A stretch of 64,000 nucleotides of DNA from Panicum virgatum (Eukaryota; Streptophyta; Magnoliopsida; Poales; Poaceae): assembly GCF_016808335.1 (NCBI RefSeq), contig NC_053137.1, positions 47,669,781 through 47,733,780 of the forward strand. The letters run 5' to 3'. Below are positions 44,984 through 56,042 of the stretch, piece by piece. The notes below the pieces were generated by a model. It worked only from the letters and a program-made list of their open reading frames with translations, was not told the origin of the DNA and did no database searches. Made by a program: the position numbers and the translations under genes. How positions within the stretch are numbered: position 1 is the first letter of the stretch; every line of letters starts with the position of its first letter.

Positions 44984-45950
44984 CTTCTTTTATTTTGTAT
45001 TTACAAATGTAGTCGTGGAGAAACATATGGAAGAGAAAACCAAGCAGAGGGACTGATGAAGTGGTGGAAAACAGTTGAGTTTTAACTAGTTTGGATGTTG
45101 AAACATTTCGTTGCAGAGCTAATTCCTTAGGAAACATACACAAGGAGCTTGTTGCCATGTTTGGATCATTAAATTGTTAATATTCAGGGCTGTGACAATT
45201 TATGGTTAGTCAATTGTATTAACATTTTATCAGGTGTTACCGCCAGCGCCCGATGAACACACATTGTGTACATGAATTCATGTTTAATATTTGTTCCCTG
45301 TAAGTTCCGGCCTATAATAATATTGATTCTTGCTGGCACTAGGTTTCTTCTGCTACTGTACTTCAAAAGATAAGGTGAAATCTGTAAAAATGCTCTCAGT
45401 GATCCGCTAAGATACATCATCTGTTTGAAATTTTAAGGCTTATTTTATTTCGTTAGCACCAGTTTTGACCAACAATTACCCTATTCATACATGATGCTTG
45501 TGACACAAATTTGAGGTTACTAGTTTCATATACTCTATTAATACCTAGGCTATACTTCAGTATCATATAAATGCATAATGGTAGAGTAATAGTCAATCGG
45601 AGACTTGTCCTGACAAAAATGAAAGAACATAAATCTTAGCACAGCTAAATTTCAGGATTAGTAAAAATTAAGTTTTGCAGAGCATTTGTGGACGACTTTA
45701 CTGGGCGCACCAACACGTAATTCACTTGACAAAGCACGAGAACAAAAACTCCACAGGCAGAATGAATAACGCTTTCTTCTCTTCTCTTTTTCTCGGTGTC
45801 CAAACAACAAAAACTTGATACCCGCATGATTAAAAGCTCGACACAACTGAAGTACTGAACATAAGAAATCTTGCAGTGATAATGGATTTTGTATTATGCT
45901 CAATATGATACAAGAGTTATATTGCAGAGCGTGGGCACCAGTAACAGGAG

Positions 45951-46070
45951 TCCTTACATTCTCCTCTACGATAAGCTCCCAACCCTTCGTGAGAACTCAA
46001 AACTTGGTGTCCTTCACATTCTCCTCTACCATAAGCTCCCAACCCTTCGGTGAGAACTTAAAACTTGGCA
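45951..46070. repeat. Tandem duplication, two units of 60 bp
   Basis: Two adjacent units, each with ACATTCTCCTCTACSATAAG followed by CTCCCAACCCTTCG and AAAACTTGG, separated by 60 bp and differing by a few bases. Confidence 0.85.
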
Positions 46071-46700
46071 GAGGCGTGGGGCAGCCACCTTCGTGGCACA
46101 ATACCATGGTTAATTAGCATGATGTGAACCTATATCTACAGTTAATCTGACCTCAGAAGCTTTACAATTCTTCATATGTATAGTTCAGTTGCCGATAAAC
46201 AGAGCTCAATCTTTTGCATCATAGCCCATGATTGCAACTCATGGTTATACTTGAAGCAGCAAAATTCCAACCAATGTAAGCTTGTCTTCAGGCTAGATTT
46301 TCCTGATGATGCATGACCAGCAGTTGAAGCAACTCAGGCATCCAATTAAGCATAACTTCAGGTATGAAGGAGAGCTGCATGTTGAGACACAAGATCTATT
46401 TATTAAAGAATCCACATAAGAAAGATTACTGAAAGCAAACTGAAGCAGCAGAGATAAGAGGGAAAAATAATTGATCATTCAACTAGCACTAATGGTTGGT
46501 TTTGACTTTTGAAAATTTGAGTTGTCTCAATGAAAGGAACACAAGTAGAGGAAAATGAAACTAAACATCCAATCATGATTATAGATCGATCCACATGTTA
46601 ATAGTACCAGTAGCCTGGTAACAAGGATGCAATAGAAATTGTTTATCCCCACGCCTACTACCTCTTTTAAAGTATATGACGTTTACGACTCGCCTACTAC

Positions 46701-46793
46701 CTCTGTTTTTAAATATATGACGTCTATGACAAGCTAATTAGTCCTTTGTGAACTAGTTAGCTTGTTTTAAATATCATATATTTAAAATCAGAG
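46701..46793. repeat. Short MITE, Stowaway-like
   Basis: 93-bp element with 20-bp inverted ends matching at 19 positions (CTCTGTTTTTAAATATATGA on the left and CTCTGATTTTAAATATATGA on the reverse-complemented right). A second inverted pair inside it is AAGCTAATTAG/CTAGTTAGCTT. A TA TSD at the exact edges is not clear, so the superfamily is tentative. A partial copy of its left end lies just before it (about 46655-46690). Confidence 0.7.
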
Positions 46794-46903
46794 TGTTAAA
46801 TGCTAAAATAAATTGCTGCAACCAACTTAACATTTCCAGCCAACCAAAGTCTGCACCACTTAAATAGAATTTTAACAATAAGGAAAGCTACAGAGATGAA
46901 GTA

Positions 46904-47299
46904 TTAAGAAAATTTACCATATGGGGAAGGAGCAATTGAAGGGAAATTAGATACTTTGCTATTCCGCTTTTTCCTTGGAGGCACCGAATGTTGAAACACT
47001 GGTCGTGAGGGTGAAGGTATTGGCATCATTTGAGAAGAGGATCCATGGACTGTTTTTGGAAAACGATTGCGGTTCGGTAAGGGACGTGGAGGATCTAAGT
47101 GTGCAGGAACTGGTGGAATCACTGGAGAAAGGTTTTTTGGAGGGGAAGGAACAACAGATGGCTTTGGTGAATGCATAAATGGGGGGAGCTTAGGGTCTCT
47201 ACCCATGCATGGAGGTTTTACCATTGGACTATCAGCTGGAGGAAAGTGATTACATCTAAAACATGTAAAGCAAGGGTGTCTGTTCCATGAAGGGGGGAA
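46904..47299 (-). pseudogene. Out-of-frame C-terminal extension of the DUF7036-type gene
   Basis: Just past the stop of the gene (47256), a different minus frame continues without a stop from about 47299 to 46904. It reads HPCFTCFRCNHFPPADSPM followed by a Pro/Ser-rich tail with repeated SP and PSP motifs, the same composition as exon 4. The change of frame coincides with a run of six G (47292-47297). One base fewer would join the two. A possible GT donor follows near 46917. Either the gene has a real frameshift, there is a sequence error, or a small intron is used. Confidence 0.5.
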
Positions 47300-50200
47300 A
47301 AGCCTGAGGAGGGCGGCTCGGGTTCATATATGCCGGAGGCGCAAGGTAGGGGATGCTCCCAAAAGGTAACAAGGATGGTGGCATACTTGGAGAAGGTGAT
47401 TGTGATGGTGATGGAGACGGAGAAGGAGATGGACTAGGAGATAAATCAGAGATCTTGTGTTGTAGGTATGATGACAGCTGAACACCCTTTACTTTACCAA
47501 ATACAGAGTGATTAAGCCCCAGGTTCCTCGCATCAGGTTCTGTGATCAGCTGAGCTAGCTGTTTTAATCTATCTGGTAAAAGATTACTGCTTCCATCTAA
47601 CACAGATGCATCAACAGTTGCCGGAGCTTCAACTGAAGAGCCATTCTCATTCCTGAACTGCAGATATATTTTCTGCAAGATTTGACAAAAAGTAAGCATA
47701 ATTTTGGAGAAACAAAGCTAAATATGACACTGCAGTCTCTACAACTAAATCAATAATACCTCATATGACCTCAAGTTTAATCCAAGTTTCAGCTGATCTT
47801 TTAGCTCCGTAAGATTACCCAGTATCTGATAAATGGAGTTGTTCAACACAAAGTTGAATAGGGGGTATGTGTTCGCCCACGGAGAACCAGGTTGTGAAGG
47901 TATGACAGTAATTCCTCCAGGGAACCTCATGAGTTCAAAGGAAGATGGATGCCCAAAAAGTGATGGCGTTAATGATAGATTCACATGCTGGAGCATCATC
48001 TCTATTAAGGATGATCTCAGCACACTTAGGGCTGGCAAACTTATTGAAGCATCTTTTGGATCAGGAAGAACACCGAAAACAACATTTGTGGAGTATTTAG
48101 AAGTAAAGGGTTGCAGTGAGACAATGGAAACCTGCACGAGAACATATCTGAATTAACCATCACTGACAGCAAAAGAAACTCGAGAAAAAAAGATGAGAGA
48201 ATAGGCATCAGGCACCTTGCTATTAGGCACACCAATCTCTTCAAATATTTCATTCCCTAGTTTGTCTATGTGAGAAGTAAGGAATGACACTGGCTTTTCC
48301 AAAGTGAAACCAACTTTGATTTCAGCTGAAACAGAAAAGATATTCATCATCAACAAATCCATCATGGTGCCTCATCAACATGTGGCTGCTAGTGTAATGC
48401 CATAAAATTAGAGGAATATATATAATAATGTTTTTTGCAAAAAAGAAAAGAAAGGGTGTCAAGTTAATTAATAGTTAAACAGTGGAAAATCAGCGAAGAT
48501 AAATGAACATTGTGATTAAGTTATCTACTGAAACAGGGAATTAGAAAGTAAACAAACATCCAGGCAACAAAAACAGGACGAGTACTCCGTAGCAAATGAA
48601 CATGGTTTGAGCACTAATGAGCTTTCTCTCAAAATCACTATGGACTTCTGCTGATGAGGACATAAACAGGCTATAAGAGCCATGATAAGTAAAATAACAG
48701 TGCCAACAAGTAGAAAGGACTGGATCCGTAGTTCAAACAATTACTAGTAGTACCTAGTATGATGCAAAGGTATAAACCAAAAGCGGCTCTTTTATTAAAT
48801 ATTAAGGGAGGAAATATTGACCTTAGTGGAAATAGAAAATTGTAAATAGTGCGAACCAATTTGCATGTGATAAGGTTCCTCAACATCAAACATTAGACAA
48901 AGAAACTTAAATGCACTATAACATTATAGATTCACCTGCAAACATGTGAATGTGGTACTTTAATTGTGTTCTCTAAAATCTCTAGAATTTAGGCTCCCAA
49001 AAATGCTGGCTGCGGCAGTGTGGGTTTAATTATATGTGAGCTTGATATCGTGCTTCTCAGATCTTCTATGAAATGTATGATAGGGTAAGAATTGGGACTT
49101 AGGTTATTCAAGTCTCTTCAAATTGGTTGAAAATATCCAAACATATGTTGAGATGAAGCAGCGACATGTTTGTTAAGATCCATCCAGCTTAAAAATCATA
49201 TGACGAAGTATCAAAATAACACATTAAAAATAATACATCGTGAGCAATTGAATCTAGAGCCCTAAAGGGATACAACTAAATGAATTAAATTAAAACCTGC
49301 ATCTTACAAAGTAGCTAGCAGCTGTATAATTCCTAAATCCAAGACTCCTGTTATAACAGACGTCACATATCTAAAGCTACAAACACTAGCCTCAAAATCC
49401 TCATGCTGCAGCACCAGAAAATGGATGAAAAAAAATATATACACACACTATAAAAAGAGATGGGAAGATGGTCATCTTATGTACTGCGTGACCTTGATCT
49501 AACATCATCAGGCAGAGCGGTATTCAGATATGAGAGTTTCTGGAATTTTGGGACCTAGATCAAAATTCTAAGGATTTAATAAAGCCAACTTCTATCCAAA
49601 CAAGTCTGTCTGCTTTAATGAAGTTTCCGAGTATCCACATCAACTTCGAATCAGAACTTACAAGTAAATTAACCTTGTGATCCCATGTCTTAGCATAATT
49701 CAGAACATAAAAGCTTCAATATGGATGAGCGCAGAACTAACCAGGCAGCCCCTTACAACCGCAGCGAGGAGTACGAACGACGAAATTGACTAGGGAATTG
49801 TGCGAATAGCTCAGCAAAAGCGGAATCGAAGAGTCGAGTATCGAGGCCGCGGTCTCGAAGCAGTAATTTATGAACGAGAATCCTACACCGAGAGCCCTCT
49901 CGATTTAAGATTAAATCGAGAGCCCTCCAACTTACATCAATCTCCACACACGAGAAAGTAGCCGGGGGTGAGAAGAAAGTAACAAAACCAGTGTTGACCT
50001 TCTTCTCCGGTGACGGGCGGGCGGTAGGTGGGCGGGGCGGTTGGCGGCGTGGTCGCCGCCGGCCGCGGGTGGTGGTGGAGGCCGGTGGGGTTAGGGTTCT
50101 GGGGTTGGGGTTGTGGGGAGGGCTCCATGACCGCCGGCTTTAGAGGGATGGCCGTGGGAAGCGGCCGGCCTGGCGGAGGAGGCGGGTTGTGGGCGGCGAG

Positions 50201-53200
50201 GCCGGCGGCGACGGCGCCGCCGGCCGGGTGGTGGAAGACATCCGGTGGGCGGGGTCGGCGGCGGGCGGTGGTGGCGGGCCGGGTTGGAGCGGAGGGGGCG
50301 AGGGGGAGGTCGGCGGCGGGGGCAGAGGGAGGTGGCGGGCGGATGGAGCAGAGAAGTGGACGGCAGCACGCAGGATGGTTGGGCGAGGAAGACGGCTGAT
50401 TTTTTTTTAACGATAGGAGGGCGGGGTCGAATGGATAAGGGGATGGGGGCTCTCGCTGGATGCTTAAGGGCTCGTTTGGAAACTCATTTCCCCGTCGGGT
50501 TCCCGGCCTTTTCCCCGTGGAGGCAGGCCACGCGTAAAATTTCCACGGGCCACTCCACGGACACCTTTGGAAGCCATCTTGGGCGAGGACCTCCGGCTCG
50601 GTTTCATCGATTTTCCACACGGAAACAAGCCCGACCTCCAGACACCGGGCAGTGTTCCCCGTCTCGACACGACTCTCCCTGCGTCTCGCCCCTGCTTGTC
50701 GTTGCGCTCTCCTCCTCCTCCGCCGCCGCCGCATGTCGCCTCCGCTGCGCTCTCCTCCTCCTCCGCCGCCGTGGCGTGTTGCCTTCGCACGTCACCTCCG
50801 TCGTACTCTCCTCGTCCTCCACTTCCGCGCGCCGCATCAGGTGAGTCCACATCTGCGCCGCATCTCCCTGACCTACAAGGTTTCTCCTCCTCATCTTATA
50901 CCTTTTTTTAGATAATGGGAAAGAGGAGCTGCAGCCACTAATGGAGGATGATCTGACGCAGGTGGGCTCTCTGATTAAGGATCTTATCCGGCTCTATTAC
51001 TTCAGCGGCGGGTCGTCAAGATCCGCAAGGTGGGCTCTCTGCTCGTATGATTCTCTTTGTTTGTTTGTTAAGATCGATGTTGCTAGTGGTGCTTGTTCAT
51101 CAGAGTAGAACATGCAAGGACGATATCATGTAGTATGCTAGTGCTTGTTCACCTTTGTTTGTTTGCATTGTCTCAATCCATTGAATCAGGCACTAAATTA
51201 CTAATCGGTGGTGGTTTGGCTTAAGCTGCATTTCGTAATCTTGCTTCTTTTTTCATCTCATTTCACGAAAAAATAGGGACTGCTACCGGTGATAGTTAGC
51301 TAGCCAGTGCAATCTTTTAATTAAATATTAGTCTATATAGATACTGATTAGAAATAAAATAGTTTCAGAGCTGGTGCATATTGCTCTGATGCACGGTAGG
51401 ATGTGATGTGATCCATGTGTAGCAATTTGGACCAATCTTGTTCATGATTGACATATCATAATCATTTGAGAAGCCAAACAAATTTTGCCTTATTTGGTTG
51501 ACAAGATCAAAAGGGTGACCATGGTATTTGCATGCCTGTTCAATCAATACCTGTCATTTTTAGGTATCTATTTTATTTGATCCATTGATCACTGATCCTT
51601 TTCTTTCGTGAAAGGTATGATCTAGAGTGTGATTCTGATCCCGTGATTGGGTGCTTGGCGTAATTGTCATGGTTTTCACGGCGTCGCCTAGGCGACGCCA
51701 AGGCGTCCAGGCGACTTCCCAATGGAGGCGTCCTGCCCGCCACGCCGTTCCTGCGTATGGCGTCGCCTTGCGCGGAAAGGCGTCGCCAAGGCGTCGGGTG
51801 GACGCCAAGGCGACCTCCCAAGTCCAAGGCGGGTCCGCGCGGGGGAAAAAAGCAAGCGCGCAGCAGGCCCCTTAGCGCGCGCAGGGGAAAAAGCAGGCAT
51901 CTTGCGCGCGGGAAGGGTGAGGGATCTGCGCGCGCGGGAAGGGAGAGGTAGGGCGCGAGAGAAGGGAGCTGCGCGCGCGGGAAATCACGCCTATACTCCC
52001 GCGCAGGCGTGCCCCATCACTGCAGGCCTGCAGCGCGCAAGAGGAAAGAGAGGGGAGGGGGAAGAGAAGAGGGCGTGCTGCAGGCCAGCCGATTTGAGTT
52101 TGCTGCTGCTGCTCCATGCGACCACGCCTCCACGGCCTCCACCTGCGCTCCGCCCGTCCGCCGATTCGAGTCTGTCGGTCCACCAATTGGAGCTTGCGCT
52201 CTGCTCGTCCGCCGATTGGAGACCTGCAGATCGGCGCCTCTGACCTATGAAGCCCTGCCCTCCATCGATTTCGTGGCTGCTTGCTTGCTTCCTCTGCTCC
52301 GCCTCCTTGCCTGAGTGCCCTCATCCCTTCCTTTCCTTCACGTCAGCTCAGAGCCTCGGAGGTATGTCTTGTCCAGTTCTGCCCCCTTCTTTGCTCTTCC
52401 TTCACTGCTCTGTTCTCCTTCCTATATAGCCATAGCACTGCTCTGTTCTGCTTTGTGCTTTCTTTATAGCCAAAACTTGCAGCAACAAGGTATATGTTTC
52501 TATCACTCCATCTAGGTTAAGGTATGTGTATGGCGTCGCCTCGCCGCGCGCCATACTCGCCTAGGCATCTGGAAGGGGGTGAGTCGCCTCGCCTCGCCTC
52601 GCCTTACCGCCGTAAAAACCATGGTAGTTGTATGATAAATGAAATCTGTTACTAGCTAGCTTAGAGCCTGTTAGTATTTATATGTACTTGTTCATTTATC
52701 TCCATGGTAAAGGTTCTTTATACACATTCAGTTCGGTTGTAGTGATAAAGCTTCTTTATACATATTCAATTCAATCTCATTTTTATTCTTCTTTTGATAA
52801 CAATACAGTCGCAGTTTAGAGCAGCTTCTATTGGTTCTTGTCTCCATGTTTAGCATGAATGATATAGCAGCAACGGTTCATGCTTTTAATGTTTGGTGCC
52901 GTTTTAATTAGTTGAATACATAACCATTAGATTTTGTGTTTAGAGAAGTAATATTGGTATGCATATTGGTGGTTTGAAGGTGTCATTAGTTCTTCACCAG
53001 TGCTTTTGTAATTAAAGTAAACTTTCTTTGTGTTACTTTGCAGAGGGTTTGCTGGAAATGGTGCATAGAAGGTAGAAGTTATTTTGTGCCAATAGTGGAG
53101 CAAATGCAGATTGGTGAAAGTTTATTATTGTGTTGCTCGTTACTTTGTAATCACAGATATTAGTGCTTGAGTTCTTCCTACTGTCTTAATTTTGTTCCAG

Positions 53201-54089
53201 TTCGAAAATTGTTAAATAAATAGCTCATGTCTCATTTTATTTTGTATTATCTATCTGCGTATGTGCATAGACATGACCATATATCCATTCATCTTGGTTG
53301 GGCAGTATATCCTACTATTCTGAAGGCCATATGATTTTCTTGTTGCTCTGTTATCCCTTGAATTTTTCTTAATTTTCTGAATCTCTCTAATGTTCCTACA
53401 CATGGAATTGTTTAGAAAAAAGTGAGCTGCAAATGTGTCTGTGCTGCAATTATATGAGTAGATAGCATATGCTAGAGAATATTATATAGCAAATGGTGTC
53501 TGAACGCTGCAAAACAACAACAGAGGAGGCCGAGGAGTTGAAGTGTGTGGAATGCTGCCAAACAACAACGGGGGAGGTGGGGTGCGGCACCCAGGGAAGC
53601 AACTAACCACAATAATCCCCCTGACGGGTTACGTTCCCTGGGATATTAGCCATTAACTTCCAAACTAAGCCTAAAAGGGAGAGGGCTCTCTCCGTAGATG
53701 CCTCCATTTATGAACCCGTCCCATCGATCCGCCTCCTCACTAGACCTAATACCGAACTCCCAACTTCCTAGCTGCCTCAACTAAACCCACGAAATCCTCC
53801 CCAAATCTCCGAACCAGCCGCGACCAGAACTCATATCGCAAGTGCCCGAGAACTCACCGGCGAGCACGTCGGGGTCGTCGGAGGTGTACCCCTCGTGGCG
53901 CGAGGGCACAAGCAGGAACAGCGCCGGGACGAGCACCCCCGCCGCGAGCAGGAGCACGAAGACGCACCGGAACGAGACCGCCCGCCCGATCGCGCCGCAG
54001 GATCCCGCGCACCGTCCGCCGCCGCCGCCGCCGCCCGCGACCTCGAGCCCCTCCGCGCCGCCGAGCTCCACATCGACGGGCTTCCCCAT
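47256..54089 (-). CDS. DUF7036-type single-pass membrane protein with Pro/Ser-rich tail
   Basis: Four exons: 53858-54089, 48216-48325, 47760-48131 and 47256-47672, all GT/AG, open for 376 aa. Exon 1 codes for a Gly-rich cytosolic start and one membrane helix (RCVFVLLLAAGVLVPALFLL, about 41-60). Exons 2 and 3 carry the conserved domain: GFTLEKPVSFLTSHIDKL, EEIGVPNSK, NVVFGVLPDP, LSVLRSSLIEMML, FELMRFPGGITVIP and LKDQLKLGLNLRSYE. Exon 4 adds LNHSVFGKVKGVQLSSYL and then an SPSPSPSP hydroxyproline-rich type stretch. This matches my memory of plant proteins with DUF7036, of unknown function. Intron 1 is 5.5 kb and holds a hAT element (51668-52623) and a GC-rich block. The C-terminus is doubtful because of a probable frame break at a G6 run (47292-47297). 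A 9-kb transposon starts 457 bp upstream of the ATG. Confidence 0.85.
49985..50130 (-). other. Possible coding exon in a GC-rich block, unassigned
   Basis: On the minus strand an ATG near 50127 opens a Pro/His-rich frame (MEPSPQPQPQNPNP, then PPTAPPTYRPPVTGEE) ending at a possible GT donor (AAG|GTCAAC) near 49998. It looks like a first exon, but I find no partner exon. It may be an alternative first exon of the surrounding gene, a captured fragment or chance. Confidence 0.2.
51668..52623. mobile_element. Non-autonomous hAT-like element, imperfect 8-bp TSD
   Basis: 956-bp element with inverted ends CATGGTTTTCACGGCG and CATGGTTTTTACGGCG (right end reverse-complemented). Flanks GTAATTGT (51660-51667) and GTAGTTGT (52624-52631) match at 7 of 8 bases. 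Both subterminal zones are dense in GGCGTCGCC/GGCGACGCC and GCCTCGCCTCGC repeats. There is no transposase frame. It lies in intron 1 of the DUF7036-type gene. Confidence 0.85.
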
Positions 54090-54538
54090 TCCGAGCGCAT
54101 CTGACTGGCTCGCTCACCGCGGCGCCCGCTCCCTCCTGAGCCTCCTCGCCACCGCCGGGCCCGCGCCCACGATCTCGCGACGGCGGCGGTGGTGCGTGCC
54201 CGGGTCCCTCGCTCGAGTCGAGCCTCCGCTTCTGCTCCTTCTGCTCCCCCCGGGCCGGCGAGACTGACCAACAACTGTCGGTTGAGTCGGGGACGCTCCT
54301 CGCGTTTTGGTTTATTCACCTCTCTTTTAAAAAAAAAGGAAAGAAAAGCATAGCTCTGCGCTGCTGCTCGACTGAGGCGGGCGCGGGCCCGTGCTGTCAG
54401 TCTCGGCCAGAAGTGCGCGCGCCTGGGGGATTTTTCTCATTTCCCCCTCGGCGTCTTTTCCGGTTGCTTAGCGCGTAATCCAGGCGGCATTTCCGCAGGA
54501 AATATTCTTGCGCGTCTGGTTCGTGCGTCGGGCTAAGG
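54090..54538. promoter_or_regulatory. Promoter and 5' UTR side of the DUF7036-type gene
   Basis: 449 GC-rich bases between the start codon of the minus-strand gene and the edge of a 9-kb hAT insertion. No TATA box is obvious. Any native promoter elements beyond this are now displaced by the transposon. Confidence 0.4.
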
Positions 54539-54954
54539 GGCGGAGCTATAGATGGCTATTTGGCCCAATACCCATGGGGATCGAAGTCCGGCCCATATTA
54601 GCCCGACCCGAGCACGGGCCCGAATGTTATTGGGCTCGGGGGCCGGCACGGGCACGATAGCCGGGCCGTACCTGGGCCTCAATCCTGGCCCATGGACACG
54701 TCCAAGCACGGCCCGACCCTCTCGTCATCTCCGCTCCCCTCGCGGCCTCGCCTAACCCTAATCCTAGATCGAGCCTCTCCGCTCCCCTCCCGTCTCCGTC
54801 TCGATCTGACCGTCTTCTCCAACTCCGGTCGCCGGCTCGCCGCCGTTGGCCGTCCACTCTACCCTCTTCTCTTTGTTTTCCTCCCTACTTTTGCATCTTC
54901 CCCGGTCGACTCGCTTCCTCAACTCAAATCCGTCCCCAAACCCGGTCATCCCTC

Positions 54955-54961
54955 TATAAAA
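54955..54961 (+). promoter_or_regulatory. TATA box of the hAT transposase gene
   Basis: TATAAAA about 55 bp before a good 5' splice site (ATCTG|GTAAGT at 55016). The matching 3' site is GCGCAG at 55098. The spacing suits transcription start near 54985, a short non-coding exon, an 83-bp intron and the ATG at 55110. Confidence 0.6.
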
Positions 54962-55109
54962 CTCGTAGATCCGGCCGTCCTCGATCTTGCCGGCGTCCTT
55001 GGTGCTCTGGATCTGGTAAGTCCCTAAACCCTAACGTGTTTTTTTTCAGTTTTTTTATTTCTTTCTCCTGTTCTGATCTTTTTGACATCTCTGCGCAGTT
55101 GCTCGGCCG

Positions 55110-55228
55110 ATGCAAAGCCGTTGGGGGTACCTGAGGGGGCTGGATCTGGGGTCTTTGGACCCTAACCGGCAGCTCGGTTCCCTCGGTTTTGCCGGCCGAC
55201 GCGAAGCCGTGACGCGTCGAAGGCCTGG
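55110..55228 (+). pseudogene. N-terminal piece of the hAT transposase ORF
   Basis: From the ATG at 55110 a frame of 39 codons plus two bases runs to the insertion point of the solo LTR, where the TSD CCTGG (55224-55228) begins. The frame is in register with the main transposase part if one TSD copy is counted. It is Gly/Arg-rich and has no domain of its own. The conserved BED domain starts further on, so this could be leader sequence rather than essential protein. Confidence 0.6.
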
Positions 55229-56042
55229 TGAAGCGTCCCCTCATAAGAGAAGACTTAAATGTGTTACAAACATTAGTCCCAGGAGGCTGATGACACATTT
55301 ATTACATCAGATGGTTCATTACCGTACAACTCTACGCGGTAGTGAGCAGAGAAGCGCCACTATTGCGAGGATTACAACCCACACACACGCAACGATATTA
55401 AATATAAAAAGAAAGTCATCAGAGTCTTGCGCCATGCGGTATCTCCTGCGGGTGACCCTAATCCACAGGCAAGACTGGGTGCAGGGCGGTACCCCTACTC
55501 AACGTCGTCAGGTACAAAATATGGATCTTCTTCTGTAAAAATAAAGAATGGGGTGAGCACAAACGTACTCAGCAAGTCCAACCACACCCACGGAGGGGGT
55601 ATAAACAGAATATAATGCATAGGGTAAGTCAAGGATAAGGTTAAGATTCTTTTTGCGAAAAGCTAGATTTTATGCAGGAGTTCAGTAGAAAGAAAGCATT
55701 TTCAAAACCAGTTTTCTTGTATCGAGTATCACAAAGGGTTGATCCTCACAGGATCCAAGTTTTAGGCTGCTACCAGACTTCTCATCCGCCGTAGCACCCG
55801 GCACAACTGCCGGATACATTTCCAAAACAACTCACGCCATCCCATCCCAGAATAAACACTAGTTGTGAGACCACACCGTAACTCACCCAGTACCGTGGGC
55901 ACGGACTATTCGAATAGGTTTTAACTCTGCAGAGGTGTGCAACTTTACCCACAAGTGGGGTACCACAACACGATCACCTTAGTGTCGGTGCAGATCCCAA
56001 CAAAGCCATTACCCACCTTAGCTAGACCTGACTAGCCACCAC

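Larger units (their letters stand above)
44984..46903. other. Convergent intergenic region between the rhomboid and DUF7036-type genes
   Basis: 3' flanks of two convergent genes. No exon chain is seen on the plus strand. A final exon of the minus-strand DUF7036 gene could lie near 46290-46375, but I could not fix it. Two small repeats are listed separately. Confidence 0.45.
48326..53857 (-). other. Long first intron of the DUF7036-type gene
   Basis: 5532 bp from donor GTGAGT to acceptor TTTCAG. It contains AT-rich sequence without domains (48326-49930), a GC-rich block (49940-50900) and a hAT element (51668-52623). A plus-strand splice-like series is visible at 50837 (CATCAG|GTGAGT) and 50912 (TTTTTTAG), which may mark an unrelated plus-strand transcript. 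Confidence 0.55.
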
